A program made the position numbers and the translations under genes. Below, one piece after another: positions 26,785 through 36,942 of a stretch of DNA of 64,000 nucleotides. Location of the stretch: contig CABDWT010000012.1 in NCBI GenBank assembly GCA_901456055.1, positions 62,001 through 126,000 on the forward strand, read 5' to 3'. The stretch's first letter is position 1. Each line of letters starts with the position of its first letter. The DNA comes from Phytobacter ursingii. Its GTDB lineage: Bacteria > Pseudomonadota > Gammaproteobacteria > Enterobacterales > Enterobacteriaceae. The notes below the pieces were generated by a model. That model did no database searches. It had not been told where the DNA came from and was given only the letters and a program-made list of their open reading frames with translations.

Positions 26785-26838
26785 TTATCCACAGAACCGC
26801 GTTGTGACTAACTCTGTGGATAAATACTATATGTTGGG
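26785..26838 (-). promoter_or_regulatory. nrdA control region: two DnaA boxes and a possible NrdR box
   Basis: TTATCCACA (26785-26793) and TGTGGATAA (26815-26823) are two consensus DnaA boxes in opposite orientation, about 40-75 bases upstream of the nrdA ATG, as in E. coli. The adjacent TACTATATGTTG (about 26825-26836) resembles part of an NrdR box and probably overlaps the -10/-35 region. DnaA would link nrdAB expression to the initiation of replication. Confidence 0.7.
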
Positions 26839-27091
26839 GGTTTAAGATAAGAGAAACGCTATATGGTGAGTATTCTAGTAAGGATTCTTTTCAGTACAAG
26901 AGTTGATTTTGACGTTAAATTGAGGTTGCAAAAGAGTGATAAACGCTAAGTCCACGTCGCATAAGGCCTGGCGGGGATGTCAATATTTCGCAAAAAAAAA
27001 TGAAAATTTGATCAAACGCTGATTTCTTCATCGGGAAGGGAAGATCGCGCGACATGATGTAGCGCAATCTTTATAAGAATAGTGAATGACG
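26839..27091. other. Intergenic stretch upstream of nrdA and downstream of ubiG, no gene seen
   Basis: A/T-rich sequence between the nrdA control region and the ubiG stop. It contains an A9 run near 26993-27001 but no credible ORF or strong hairpin. In E. coli, yfaL lies between nrdA and ubiG; no trace was recognised here. Confidence 0.5.
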
Positions 27092-27820
27092 TCAGACGTT
27101 TTTTGCTTTTGTATGTAACATATAATTAACATCCACGCCGGGTGCGAGCTTAAAGGCATTAAGCAACGGGTTATAATGTAGACCCGTGATATGACGCTCC
27201 TGTAAACCGGCCTGATTCACCCAACCGAGCAGTTCTGCGGGTTTGATAAATTTCTTCACGTCGTGGGTGCCTTTGGGCACCATTTTCAGCACATACTCGG
27301 CGCCAACCACCGCCATCAGCCAGGCTTTGCCGTTACGGTTAATCGTCGAGAAGAAGACGTGGCCGCCGGGTTTGACCAACCGCGCGCAGGCATTGACTAC
27401 CGATTGTGGGTCCGGTACGTGCTCCAGCATTTCCATGCAGGTGACGACATCATATTGCTGTGGATGTTTATCGGCGTGGTCTTCGACGGTCTCTTGAACG
27501 TATTCGACGCGAATACCTGACTCCAGAGCATGTAGCCTGGCCACCTGCAGCGGTTCGAAGCCCATATCCAGTCCGGTGACCGTCGCCCCTTCGCGCGCCA
27601 TGCTCTCCGCCAGAATGCCGCCGCCGCAACCGACATCCAGTACATTCTTGCCAAACAGGCCGTCAGCACGCTCTGCAATATAGCCCAGGCGTAACGGATT
27701 GATGCGATGAAGAGGTTTGAATTCGCCTTCCAGATCCCACCAGCGAGAGGCAACCGCTTCAAATTTGGCGATTTCAGCCTGGTCAACGTTTTGAGCAACC
27801 GACGTTTTTTCGGCATTCAT
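27092..27820 (-). CDS. ubiG: Ubiquinone biosynthesis O-methyltransferase UbiG
   Basis: SAM-dependent methyltransferase performing both O-methylation steps of ubiquinone synthesis. It has 242 residues. Motif I is [17 protein letters not shown] (about 59-75), followed by [14 protein letters not shown] and the post-I and motif II segments ([15 protein letters not shown]). The membrane-associating C-terminal region ends in [11 protein letters not shown]. It is divergent from gyrA; the 158-base gap holds the gyrA promoter. Confidence 0.97.
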   Translation of the reverse strand: MNAEKTSVAQNVDQAEIAKFEAVASRWWDLEGEFKPLHRINPLRLGYIAERADGLFGKNVLDVGCGGGILAESMAREGATVTGLDMGFEPLQVARLHALESGIRVEYVQETVEDHADKHPQQYDVVTCMEMLEHVPDPQSVVNACARLVKPGGHVFFSTINRNGKAWLMAVVGAEYVLKMVPKGTHDVKKFIKPAELLGWVNQAGLQERHITGLHYNPLLNAFKLAPGVDVNYMLHTKAKNV

Positions 27821-27903
27821 GGGGATAGGTACTCCTTTTTTAGCAAGACGGATGAGTATAACAGTCTGCTGGCGCTAATAAAGCGCCCTGCGGGGTCTTT
27901 CCG

Positions 27904-27934
27904 TTTACCTGATTCATTACGGTTGTGTTATAAT
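27904..27934 (+). promoter_or_regulatory. gyrA promoter
   Basis: Consensus -10 TATAAT at 27929-27934 with TTTACC at 27904-27909 as the best -35 (19-base spacing). The region closely resembles the E. coli gyrA promoter, which is activated when DNA is relaxed; the unusual spacing and G+C-rich stretch after the -10 (TTGCGACC) are consistent with that. Confidence 0.75.
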
Positions 27935-27978
27935 TTGCGACCTTTGAATCCGGGATACAGTAGAGGGATAGCGGTTAG

Positions 27979-30612
27979 ATGAGCGACCTTGCGAGAGAAA
28001 TTACACCGGTCAACATCGAGGAAGAGCTGAAAAGTTCTTATCTGGATTATGCTATGTCGGTCATTGTTGGCCGTGCGCTGCCAGATGTCCGCGATGGTCT
28101 AAAGCCGGTTCACCGTCGCGTACTTTACGCCATGAACGTCTTGGGCAATGACTGGAACAAAGCCTACAAAAAATCTGCCCGTGTCGTTGGTGACGTAATC
28201 GGTAAATACCATCCCCATGGTGATTCCGCGGTGTATGACACCATAGTGCGTATGGCTCAGCCATTTTCACTGCGCTACATGCTGGTTGATGGTCAGGGTA
28301 ACTTCGGTTCTATTGACGGCGACTCCGCGGCGGCAATGCGTTATACGGAAATCCGTCTGGCGAAAATTGCCCATGAGCTGATGGCCGATCTGGAAAAAGA
28401 GACCGTTGATTATGTCGACAACTACGACGGTACGGAAAAAATCCCTGATGTAATGCCGACCAAGATCCCGAACCTGCTGGTGAACGGGTCTTCCGGTATT
28501 GCCGTCGGGATGGCGACCAATATTCCTCCGCATAACCTGACGGAAGTGATTAACGGTTGCCTGGCCTATATCGAGGATGAAGACATCAGTGTTGAAGGGC
28601 TGATGGAACATATTCCAGGGCCGGACTTCCCGACCGCCGCCATTATTAATGGCCGTCGTGGTATTGAAGAAGCGTACCGTACCGGACGTGGCAAAATTTA
28701 TATTCGCGCCCGCGCCGAAGTGGAAGCTGACGCGAAAACGGGTCGTGAAACCATTATCGTGCATGAAATTCCATATCAGGTGAACAAAGCGCGCCTGATC
28801 GAGAAAATTGCCGAGCTGGTAAAAGACAAACGCGTTGAAGGTATCAGCGCGCTGCGTGACGAGTCTGATAAAGACGGGATGCGCATCGTGATTGAAATCA
28901 AACGTGACGCGGTGGGTGAGGTGGTTCTGAATAACCTGTACTCCCAGACCCAACTGCAGGTTTCCTTCGGCATCAACATGGTAGCGCTGCACCATGGTCA
29001 GCCGAAGATCATGAACCTGAAAGATATTCTGTCCGCGTTCGTGCGTCACCGCCGCGAAGTGGTGACGCGTCGTACTATTTTCGAACTGCGTAAAGCGCGC
29101 GACCGTGCGCATATCCTTGAAGCGCTGGCCGTGGCGCTGGCGAATATCGATCCGATTATCGAACTGATTCGTCGTGCGCCGACCCCGGCGGAAGCGAAAG
29201 CCGGTCTGATCGCGCAGCCGTGGGATTTGGGCAACGTTTCCGCCATGCTGGAACGTGCGGGCGATAACGCCGCGCGCCCTGAATGGCTGGAGCCGGAGTT
29301 CGGGATTCGTGACGGTAAATACTACCTGACCGAACAGCAGGCACAGGCAATTCTGGATCTGCGTCTGCAGAAACTGACGGGCCTTGAGCATGAAAAACTG
29401 CTCGATGAGTACAAAGAGCTGCTGGAGCAGATCGCTGAACTGCTGCATATCCTTGGCAGCGCCGATCGTCTGATGGAAGTGATCCGCGAAGAGCTGGAGT
29501 TAATTCGCGATCAGTTCGGTGACGAGCGTCGTACTGAGATCACGGCCAACACCGCCGACATCAACATCGAAGATCTGATCAACGAAGAAGATGTTGTGGT
29601 CACGCTGTCGCATCAGGGCTACGTGAAATACCAGCCGCTTACTGACTACGAAGCACAACGTCGTGGCGGTAAAGGCAAGTCTGCGGCGCGGATTAAAGAA
29701 GAAGACTTTATCGATCGTCTGCTGGTGGCCAACACCCACGATACGATCCTCTGCTTCTCCAGCCGTGGTCGTCTGTACTGGATGAAAGTGTATCAGTTGC
29801 CGGAAGCGAGCCGTGGGGCGCGTGGTCGTCCGATCGTCAACCTGCTGCCGCTGGAGCCGAATGAGCGCATCACCGCCATTCTGCCGGTTCGCGAATACGA
29901 AGAGGGCGTGAGTGTCTTTATGGCGACCGCCAGCGGTACCGTGAAGAAAACCGCGCTGACCGAATTCAGCCGTCCGCGCTCTGCCGGGATCATTGCGGTT
30001 AACCTCAATGAAGGCGACGAACTGATTGGCGTCGATCTGACCTCTGGGCAGGACGAAGTCATGCTGTTCTCTGCCGCCGGTAAAGTGGTGCGCTTCAAAG
30101 AAGACGCCGTTCGCGCGATGGGGCGTACCGCAACAGGCGTTCGCGGTATCAAGCTGGCAGGCGAGGACAAAGTCGTTTCGCTGATCATTCCACGTGGCGA
30201 AGGGGCAATCCTCACCGTGACGCAGAATGGCTACGGCAAACGTACGGCTGAAACCGAGTATCCAACCAAATCACGTGGTACGCAGGGCGTTATTTCCATC
30301 AAGGTAACCGAACGTAACGGTTCCGTGGTGGGGGCGGTACAGGTAACTGATACCGACCAGATCATGATGATCACTGATGCAGGTACGCTGGTGCGTACAC
30401 GCGTGTCGGAAATCAGCGTGGTAGGGCGTAACACCCAAGGCGTGATTCTGATCCGTACCGCTGAGGACGAAAACGTGGTCGGTCTGCAGCGTGTGGCCGA
30501 GCCGGTGGATGACGAAGAACTCGATTCCATTGATGGTAGCGTCGCCGAAGGAGATGATGAAATCGCTCCGGAAGTTGACGATGGTGCCGCTGACGACGAC
30601 GCCGACGAGTAA
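27979..30612 (+). CDS. gyrA: DNA gyrase subunit A
   Basis: Breakage-reunion subunit of DNA gyrase, 877 residues. The catalytic Tyr122 is in [10 protein letters not shown]. The quinolone-resistance region reads [16 protein letters not shown], with Ser83 and Asp87 both of the susceptible type. The GyrA box QRRGGKG (near 560), which starts the DNA-wrapping beta-pinwheel, is present. An acidic C-terminal tail (rich in Asp/Glu from about 845) follows. The gene is monocistronic, with its own promoter and terminator. Downstream rcsC is adjacent, whereas in E. coli other genes intervene. Confidence 0.99.
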   Translation: MSDLAREITPVNIEEELKSSYLDYAMSVIVGRALPDVRDGLKPVHRRVLYAMNVLGNDWNKAYKKSARVVGDVIGKYHPHGDSAVYDTIVRMAQPFSLRYMLVDGQGNFGSIDGDSAAAMRYTEIRLAKIAHELMADLEKETVDYVDNYDGTEKIPDVMPTKIPNLLVNGSSGIAVGMATNIPPHNLTEVINGCLAYIEDEDISVEGLMEHIPGPDFPTAAIINGRRGIEEAYRTGRGKIYIRARAEVEADAKTGRETIIVHEIPYQVNKARLIEKIAELVKDKRVEGISALRDESDKDGMRIVIEIKRDAVGEVVLNNLYSQTQLQVSFGINMVALHHGQPKIMNLKDILSAFVRHRREVVTRRTIFELRKARDRAHILEALAVALANIDPIIELIRRAPTPAEAKAGLIAQPWDLGNVSAMLERAGDNAARPEWLEPEFGIRDGKYYLTEQQAQAILDLRLQKLTGLEHEKLLDEYKELLEQIAELLHILGSADRLMEVIREELELIRDQFGDERRTEITANTADINIEDLINEEDVVVTLSHQGYVKYQPLTDYEAQRRGGKGKSAARIKEEDFIDRLLVANTHDTILCFSSRGRLYWMKVYQLPEASRGARGRPIVNLLPLEPNERITAILPVREYEEGVSVFMATASGTVKKTALTEFSRPRSAGIIAVNLNEGDELIGVDLTSGQDEVMLFSAAGKVVRFKEDAVRAMGRTATGVRGIKLAGEDKVVSLIIPRGEGAILTVTQNGYGKRTAETEYPTKSRGTQGVISIKVTERNGSVVGAVQVTDTDQIMMITDAGTLVRTRVSEISVVGRNTQGVILIRTAEDENVVGLQRVAEPVDDEELDSIDGSVAEGDDEIAPEVDDGAADDDADE

Positions 30613-30621
30613 TCTGTGCTG

Positions 30622-30645
30622 AGGGCCGGTTTTCCGGCCCTTTCT
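30622..30645 (+). terminator. gyrA terminator
   Basis: AGGGCCGG (30622-30629) and CCGGCCCT (30634-30641) form a perfect 8-bp stem around TTTT, followed by TTCT. It starts 10 bases after the gyrA stop. Confidence 0.85.
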
Positions 30646-30724
30646 CTTTGCCATTGCGGCACCGGCATTTTACCGCTACTTTAACCTCAGTCACTTTTAC
30701 ACCCCATGGCGGAGTTTCCCCAGG

Positions 30725-33571
30725 TTGAAATACCTCGTCTCTTTTCGTAGCACTCTGAAAGTCTCGCGCTATCTTTTCCGCGCACTGGCTCTGGTGCTTT
30801 GGCTACTAATTGCTCTCTTTTCGGTGTTCTACATCGTCAACGCGCTGCGTGATAAAGAGTCGGAAATACGCCAGGAGTTCAATCTCAGCGCCGATCAGGC
30901 GCAGCGGTATATTCAGCGTACTTCTGATGTCATGAAAGAGCTGAAATACATCGCGGAAAACCGTCTGACGGCAGAAAACGGTATTCTTGCTTCTCGTGGG
31001 CTGGATGCGAAAACCGATGTGCCCGATTTTCAGCCGCTATTCCCCGATTCCGACTGCTCGAAAATGGGCACCGCCTGGCGTGGTTCTCTGGAGTCCCTGG
31101 CGTGGTTTATGCGCTACTGGCGGGATAACTTCTCCGCGGCGTACGACCTGAACCGCGTATTTCTGATTGGTAGCGAAAATCTCTGTGTGGCGGATTTTGG
31201 CCTGCGTGATGTGCCGGTCGAACGCGACGATACACTTAAAAGTCTGCATGAGCGCATTCTGAAATACCGCAACGCGCCGCAGGATGAGCGCGGCAACAAT
31301 CTCTACTGGATGAGTCAGGGGCCGCGTCCGGGTGTGGGCTATTTTTATGCGTTGACGCCGGTTTATCTGGGTAATCGTCTGCAGGCGCTGCTGGGGACGG
31401 AACAATCCATTCGGATGGAGAATTTCTTCACACCGGGCAGCCTGCCGATGGGCGTGACCATTATTGATGAAAGCGGGCACGCGCTGATTTCTCTGACGGG
31501 TGCGGAAAACCGTATCGAGGTGGACCCGCGCTGGCTGCAACTGCGATCCTGGTTTGGCTACACCTCAGGCTTTCATGATCTTATCCTCAAAAAGAGCCTG
31601 CCGCCTTCGCCGCTAAGTATTGTCTACTCCGTGCCGGTGGACATGGTACTTGAGCGTATTCGTATGCTGATCCTCAATGCGGTGTTGCTTAACATCCTTG
31701 TGGGGATTGCCCTGTTTACCCTGGCGCGCATGTATGAGCGGCGAATTTTTATTCCGGCGGAAACGGACGCCCAGCGTCTGGAAGAGCACGAGCAGTTTAA
31801 CCGTAAAATCGTCGCCTCGGCACCCGTGGGCATCTGTATTTTACGTACTCAGGATGGCACCAACATTCTGAGTAATGAACTGGCGCATAACTACCTGAAT
31901 ATGCTTACCCATGAAGACCGCCAGCGTCTGACGCAGATTATCTGCGGACAGCAGGTGAACTTTGTGGATGTCCTGACCAGCAACAATACCAATTTGCAGA
32001 TAAGTTTCGTCCACTCCCGCTATCGCAATGAAAACGTGGCCATTTGCGTACTGGTGGATGTCTCTGCGCGCGTCAAAATGGAAGAGTCGTTACAGGAGAT
32101 GGCGCAGGCGGCGGAGCAGGCAAGCCAGTCAAAATCAATGTTCCTGGCCACCGTCAGCCACGAGCTGCGCACGCCGCTGTACGGCATTATTGGTAACCTC
32201 GATCTGTTGCAGACCAAAGACCTGCCGAAAGGCGTTGACCGCCTGGTAACGGCGATGAATAACTCGTCCAGTCTGCTGTTAAAAATCATTAGCGATATTC
32301 TCGATTTCTCGAAAATCGAATCTGAACAACTCAAAATTGAGCCGCGTGAGTTTTCCCCCCGTGAAGTCATGAGCCACATTACGGCCAACTATGCACCGCT
32401 GGTGGTACGCAAGCAGCTCGGCCTGTACTGTTTTATCGAGCCGGATGTGCCCGCCACGCTGAACGGCGATCCGATGCGTCTGCAGCAGGTCATCTCCAAC
32501 CTGCTGAGCAACGCGATCAAATTCACCGATATAGGCTGCATTATTCTCCATGTCCGTCGGGATGAGTACTATCTGAGTATTCGCGTGCGCGATACCGGCG
32601 TAGGGATCCCGGGCAAAGAAGTGGTGCGGCTGTTTGATCCCTTCTTCCAGGTCGGCACCGGGGTGCAACGTAACTTCCAGGGGACCGGGCTGGGGCTGGC
32701 AATTTGCGAAAAACTGATCAGCATGATGGACGGCGATATTAGCGTCGATACCGAACCGGGCATGGGCAGCCAGTTTACTATCCGTATTCCGCTGTATGAC
32801 GCCGTTGAGCTTGCGCCAGCGGATGTTGATGGGCTGGCGAATACCTGTTGCTGGCTGGCGGTACGCAATGCGTTTCTTAACAGTTATCTGGAAACCTTGC
32901 TGGCGCATAACGGTATTCAGGCCCAGCGCTATGATGGCCGCCCGTTGGGAGCAAGCGACACCTTTATTACAGATGATGAGTTTCCGACCTCCTGGAGCGG
33001 GCGTGCCGCCGTCCTGTTCTGCCGTCGCCATATAGGTGTTCCGCTGGAGCGCGCGCCAAATGAATGGCTGGTCAGTGTGGCATCGCCGCATGACCTGATT
33101 GCGATCCTTGGGCGTATTCACCGTGTTGAGGTGGTGGTGCCGGAAGTCACTGCTGCGCTGCCGCCGCCGGGCGCAACCGAGGCGCGAAATGACGACATGA
33201 TGATTCTGGTTGTTGACGATCACCCCATTAACCGCCGTCTGCTGGCGGATCAGCTTGGCTCGCTGGGGTATCAATGTAAAACGGCTAATGACGGCGTAGA
33301 TGCCCTGAATGTCCTCAGTAAGAACGCCATCGATATTGTGCTGAGCGACGTTAACATGCCGAATATGGACGGTTATCGCCTGACGCAACGTATCCGCGAG
33401 TTGGGGATGACCCTGCCGGTTATCGGCGTGACGGCGAATGCGCTGGCGGAAGAGAAGCAGCGTTGTCTTGAATCGGGGATGGATAGCTGCCTGTCGAAAC
33501 CGGTCACGCTGGATGTGCTGAAACAGACACTGGCGCTTTATAGCGCGCGAGTAAGAAAAGAGCGGCGATAA
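30725..33571 (+). CDS. rcsC: Hybrid sensor histidine kinase RcsC
   Basis: Inner-membrane sensor kinase of the Rcs envelope-stress phosphorelay, passing phosphate through RcsD to RcsB. The protein has 948 residues. Membrane segments lie at about 20-41 and 313-335, with a periplasmic domain between. The HisKA motif FLATVSHELRTPLYG holds the phosphorylated His (about 479), followed by HATPase motifs (NLLSNAIKF, RDTGVGIPG, GTGLGLAI). A linker domain (about 700-815) has diverged from E. coli, and the C-terminal receiver carries Asp in IVLSDVNMPNMDG (about 874). The start is TTG at 30725, giving the conserved MKYLVSFRSTLK; no ATG fits. Convergent with rcsDB. Confidence 0.97.
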   Translation: MKYLVSFRSTLKVSRYLFRALALVLWLLIALFSVFYIVNALRDKESEIRQEFNLSADQAQRYIQRTSDVMKELKYIAENRLTAENGILASRGLDAKTDVPDFQPLFPDSDCSKMGTAWRGSLESLAWFMRYWRDNFSAAYDLNRVFLIGSENLCVADFGLRDVPVERDDTLKSLHERILKYRNAPQDERGNNLYWMSQGPRPGVGYFYALTPVYLGNRLQALLGTEQSIRMENFFTPGSLPMGVTIIDESGHALISLTGAENRIEVDPRWLQLRSWFGYTSGFHDLILKKSLPPSPLSIVYSVPVDMVLERIRMLILNAVLLNILVGIALFTLARMYERRIFIPAETDAQRLEEHEQFNRKIVASAPVGICILRTQDGTNILSNELAHNYLNMLTHEDRQRLTQIICGQQVNFVDVLTSNNTNLQISFVHSRYRNENVAICVLVDVSARVKMEESLQEMAQAAEQASQSKSMFLATVSHELRTPLYGIIGNLDLLQTKDLPKGVDRLVTAMNNSSSLLLKIISDILDFSKIESEQLKIEPREFSPREVMSHITANYAPLVVRKQLGLYCFIEPDVPATLNGDPMRLQQVISNLLSNAIKFTDIGCIILHVRRDEYYLSIRVRDTGVGIPGKEVVRLFDPFFQVGTGVQRNFQGTGLGLAICEKLISMMDGDISVDTEPGMGSQFTIRIPLYDAVELAPADVDGLANTCCWLAVRNAFLNSYLETLLAHNGIQAQRYDGRPLGASDTFITDDEFPTSWSGRAAVLFCRRHIGVPLERAPNEWLVSVASPHDLIAILGRIHRVEVVVPEVTAALPPPGATEARNDDMMILVVDDHPINRRLLADQLGSLGYQCKTANDGVDALNVLSKNAIDIVLSDVNMPNMDGYRLTQRIRELGMTLPVIGVTANALAEEKQRCLESGMDSCLSKPVTLDVLKQTLALYSARVRKERR

Positions 33572-33577
33572 AAACAA

Positions 33578-33597
33578 ACCCCGGCGGGAGCCGGGGT
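33578..33597. terminator. Hairpin between convergent rcsC and rcsB
   Basis: ACCCCGGC and GCCGGGGT form a perfect 8-bp stem around GGGA. The A-rich flank at 33571-33577 gives a T-rich tail on the reverse strand, so it probably terminates rcsDB best. Confidence 0.75.
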
Positions 33598-33605
33598 AGT
33601 CGAGA

Positions 33606-34256
33606 TTACTCTTTCTCGGTCTGGGTCAGGGTGACTGAGGAAAGATAATTCAGCAGGGCGATATCGTTATCAACACCCAGTTTCATCATGGCTGATTTCT
33701 TCTGGCTACTGATCGTTTTGATACTGCGGTTCAGTTTCTTGGCGATTTCGGTGACCAGAAAACCTTCGGCAAACAGACGCAATACTTCACTCTCTTTCGG
33801 TGACAGACGTTTATCGCCATAGCCGCCAGCGCTGATTTTTTCCAGCAGACGGGAAACGCTTTCCGGGGTAAATTTCTTCCCTTTCTGTAATGCCGCCAGC
33901 GCTTTCGGCAGGTCGGTTGGCGCGCCCTGTTTCAGCACGATCCCTTCAATATCCAGATCCAGCACGGCGCTCAGGATAGCCGGATTGTTGTTCATTGTCA
34001 GAACAATGATCGACAGGTTAGGGAAATGGCGTTTGATGTATTTAATCAGCGTGATGCCATCACCGTATTTATCGCCTGGCATTGACAGATCGGTGATAAG
34101 AACATTGGCCTCAAGTTTCGGCAGATTATTGATAAGTGCTGTGGAGTCTTCGAATTCACCGACTACATTAACCCATTCGATTTGTTCAAGTGATTTACGA
34201 ATACCGAACAGTACAATCGGATGGTCATCGGCAATAATTACGTTCATATTGTTCAT
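33606..34256 (-). CDS. rcsB: Response regulator RcsB
   Basis: DNA-binding output of the Rcs relay controlling capsule, motility, cell division and acid-stress genes. The 216-residue protein starts at MNNMNVIIADDHPIV and is nearly identical to E. coli RcsB. The receiver domain has its phospho-acceptor Asp56 in LITDLSMPGDKYG. The LuxR-type helix-turn-helix (about 148-210) includes LSPKESEVLRLFAEGF and KTISSQKKSAMMKLGV. It follows rcsD by 16 bases; in E. coli an additional rcsB promoter lies inside rcsD. Longer in-frame starts would run into the rcsD end and are rejected. Confidence 0.98.
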   Translation of the reverse strand: MNNMNVIIADDHPIVLFGIRKSLEQIEWVNVVGEFEDSTALINNLPKLEANVLITDLSMPGDKYGDGITLIKYIKRHFPNLSIIVLTMNNNPAILSAVLDLDIEGIVLKQGAPTDLPKALAALQKGKKFTPESVSRLLEKISAGGYGDKRLSPKESEVLRLFAEGFLVTEIAKKLNRSIKTISSQKKSAMMKLGVDNDIALLNYLSSVTLTQTEKE

Positions 34257-34272
34257 GTATTGGGCTACCTTG

Positions 34273-36942
34273 CTACAGCAAGCTCTTGACGTAAGCGTCA
34301 ATGTCGCTGATGTAATTTTCTATGCCTGGAACATCCTTCTCACGAATTAAATGCTCCAGCGTTTCACATAACTGCTTACCAGGAACCAGATTAAGCATGG
34401 CAAACACCCCTTTCAGGCGGTGTGATGTCTGAGCCAGTGCAGCGAAATCGCTTGTCGCCGATTCAGTATACAACCTCTTAACATCATCCGGTACTGTGTC
34501 GACAAACAGCGCATAATAACCGCTGGCATGGAGCTCGGCATTTTCATCGCCCCCCAATGGCGACTCCATAACGTCTTCCTGTGCCAGTTGCTCTTCTATA
34601 AGTTGCAATATGGCTTCCTGCATTGCATTACTCATATTAAAGTTGACGCGCAATTGTCCGGGGCCAATTTTCCGCACGCCGACCTCATCATCGCTTAAAA
34701 GCAAGCCCGAGGATGTAAGATTAGACGGATTATCTGTTAAAAACAGGTCATACTCTTGACTTAACAGTCTTTCATCCGGCGAGATACAGCTTGCCCCCCA
34801 GTTTTCGAGCTGTCGAACCACGATATTACGGATTTCGCTGGAGGTGATATCAATCATGGCGACCACGTCGTCCAGCAATTTCTCCTCTGCTTCCTCATGC
34901 TGAGCGCGCACTGCCATTTTCACATGTAGCGAATAACGAGTGCCCAGTTCTTCCCGCGCTTTGATATTTAAATGGCCACCGAGTTTTCTTGCCAGCTGAT
35001 CGCACAGCCAGAAGGTGAGGGCATTGGCTTTACCATACTGATCGCTCTGGGTGGAATTAAGGAAGGGGAAGTGCAGGTTATCTATCTCGCTGTTGCTTAC
35101 GCCATTGCCGGTGTCCAGAATGCGGAAGGTCAGGCGATCTTCCGCTGATTCGTCCATACTCACCTCAAGGGTGATTTTGCCAATCTGAGTCGTCGTCACC
35201 GCGTACTGGATCAACAGCAATAAAATGCGAAGCAGGGCATCGCGATCGCCATGACGCTCCTCTTTCGCATGCAGGTGGTTATTGATCAGGAGTTGTAGTC
35301 CTTTACGTTTAATAACAGGCAGTACCTGCGGCACCACTTCATCAATCAGATCCTGAATGGAAAACAGCGTGGATTGTCCTTTCCAGCTGTCGTTTTCCAG
35401 CATGTTCGCCAGTTGAATCTCGTCCACCAGTCTCGCCAGCGTTTCGGCATGATCGGCAAGCTGGTTCCCCTCTTTGTCACCCAGGGCTGCGGCCTCTCCT
35501 GCCAGGGCTTTGACGGGGTGCTTGAGCGCGTCGGCAATGTTTTGCATGAATGCTGCGCGACCTTGCTGGTTTTTCTCGTACAGACGCTGCGCCTGTTTGA
35601 GCTTTTTATTCACCAGCACCTCTCGGTCCTGATCGCGGATGATGAAGATTTGCGTGCGTGAGGCCACCTGGCTGCGGAACTGGCGAATTTCATATAATTC
35701 GTTATTGATAGTGGCCTGAATCACCCCCTGGTGCTGATCGGCCATGGCGGTGATATTTTGCAAGTTGAGATGCGGTAGCAAATGATCGGCGATTTTATTA
35801 CTCAACACCGTGCGGTTGGCTTCCTGATCATGTACCAGCAAGCCTAACGGCAGCAGAGAAACGATCTCTTCGTTAAACGCGCGCATGATGCGCAGCTCAT
35901 TACTGTTCCCCGTGGGGGCCAGCCCGTCGCTCTGACGGCCCGGCTGATGGCGGAACGTGGTGTAGCCAAACAGCGCCAGCGCCAGCAGACCAATATTCAA
36001 CAACAGCGGTAACAGAATATTCTGCAAGGTCTCCAGCAGCAGCGTGCCAAACGGCACCTGCCAGACCAGACGCAAGCCGGTGGAGTTGAGCGAAGAGGCA
36101 ATTTCGATTTTCGAACTATTGAAATTGATGGTCACGCTGTCTGCGCTCTCTTTATCGGTGGAGCGCAGATTATTTTGCGCGTTATCCGTATCGAGACGGA
36201 AGCTGTCCAGCGACATGCCTGGCGGGATCAAATCATTAATCGGCAAATCGAATGCGACAACCGTTGCCAGATGACCGGGCTGGTTAAAGGTGGTGCGCAG
36301 GGTGAAATAATGACCGTTCTGCCAGGCAAGGCGACGCAGGGCGGAGAAGCTCTCGCGTTCGTCCAGCGCGTTAGCCTGCTGCAACATTTCCGCGCGGCGT
36401 GAATCGACAATACCGCCAATAGTGGACTCTTTAAATCCGGAGGAGAGATCTTTGAGTGGCAGTGTCGAGATCAGGATCATGCTGTTGTCCTGACCATTCA
36501 GGTAATACATCGACCAGGGAACGGTCTCCGCGCCCCAGAGGGTATCCAGATACGTGGAGATTCGCTGCGTCATTTCCAGCGTCGAGCTGTCATGGGAGCC
36601 GAAGATCAGCGCTTCCGTTTTGCGTCGAGGCTTTTCCAGATAGTAAACGTCCTGCTTAAGACGGGTTTCCTGTAAACCATCACTGGCGTTTCCCGAGGTC
36701 GCTGCCGCGATGTTGTCATAAATTTGCCAGGTCGCGTAGCGCCAGGTATCAATGCGCTTGTGCATTGCGTGAGTGATATCGACAACCTGATAGCTCTTAT
36801 CTTTTAGCCAGGCATTAACGGCGCTTTGTATCATCACGCCCATCGTAACCAGCAGGACAATGATCAATAGAAGAAAGAAACGGGTAAGGTTGCCCGGCAT
36901 CAGCGAAAATTTTCCTGGGGTCATGGTGTCCGATTGACTCAT
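34273..36942 (-). CDS. rcsD: Phosphotransfer intermediate RcsD
   Basis: Inner-membrane phosphotransfer protein linking RcsC to RcsB, and target of the inhibitor IgaA. It has 889 residues (E. coli 890). Membrane segments are at about 18-40 and 300-322 (ILLPLLLNIGLLALALFGYT), a kinase-like domain without a phospho-acceptor His occupies about 460-680, and the C-terminal HPt domain has its His in TSHRLKGVFAMLN (near 841). The start MSQSDTMTPGKFSLMPG aligns with the E. coli N-terminus, though these first residues are poorly conserved. First gene of rcsDB. Confidence 0.96.
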   Translation of the reverse strand: MSQSDTMTPGKFSLMPGNLTRFFLLLIIVLLVTMGVMIQSAVNAWLKDKSYQVVDITHAMHKRIDTWRYATWQIYDNIAAATSGNASDGLQETRLKQDVYYLEKPRRKTEALIFGSHDSSTLEMTQRISTYLDTLWGAETVPWSMYYLNGQDNSMILISTLPLKDLSSGFKESTIGGIVDSRRAEMLQQANALDERESFSALRRLAWQNGHYFTLRTTFNQPGHLATVVAFDLPINDLIPPGMSLDSFRLDTDNAQNNLRSTDKESADSVTINFNSSKIEIASSLNSTGLRLVWQVPFGTLLLETLQNILLPLLLNIGLLALALFGYTTFRHQPGRQSDGLAPTGNSNELRIMRAFNEEIVSLLPLGLLVHDQEANRTVLSNKIADHLLPHLNLQNITAMADQHQGVIQATINNELYEIRQFRSQVASRTQIFIIRDQDREVLVNKKLKQAQRLYEKNQQGRAAFMQNIADALKHPVKALAGEAAALGDKEGNQLADHAETLARLVDEIQLANMLENDSWKGQSTLFSIQDLIDEVVPQVLPVIKRKGLQLLINNHLHAKEERHGDRDALLRILLLLIQYAVTTTQIGKITLEVSMDESAEDRLTFRILDTGNGVSNSEIDNLHFPFLNSTQSDQYGKANALTFWLCDQLARKLGGHLNIKAREELGTRYSLHVKMAVRAQHEEAEEKLLDDVVAMIDITSSEIRNIVVRQLENWGASCISPDERLLSQEYDLFLTDNPSNLTSSGLLLSDDEVGVRKIGPGQLRVNFNMSNAMQEAILQLIEEQLAQEDVMESPLGGDENAELHASGYYALFVDTVPDDVKRLYTESATSDFAALAQTSHRLKGVFAMLNLVPGKQLCETLEHLIREKDVPGIENYISDIDAYVKSLL

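Noticed and set aside
28267-29448. 393-codon open frame antisense to gyrA
   Set aside because: A coding shadow of gyrA, rich in His/Gln/Arg as expected from the reverse complement of biased codons.
32279-33577. 432-codon open frame antisense to rcsC
   Set aside because: No family features and no start site; it arises from the codon bias of rcsC.
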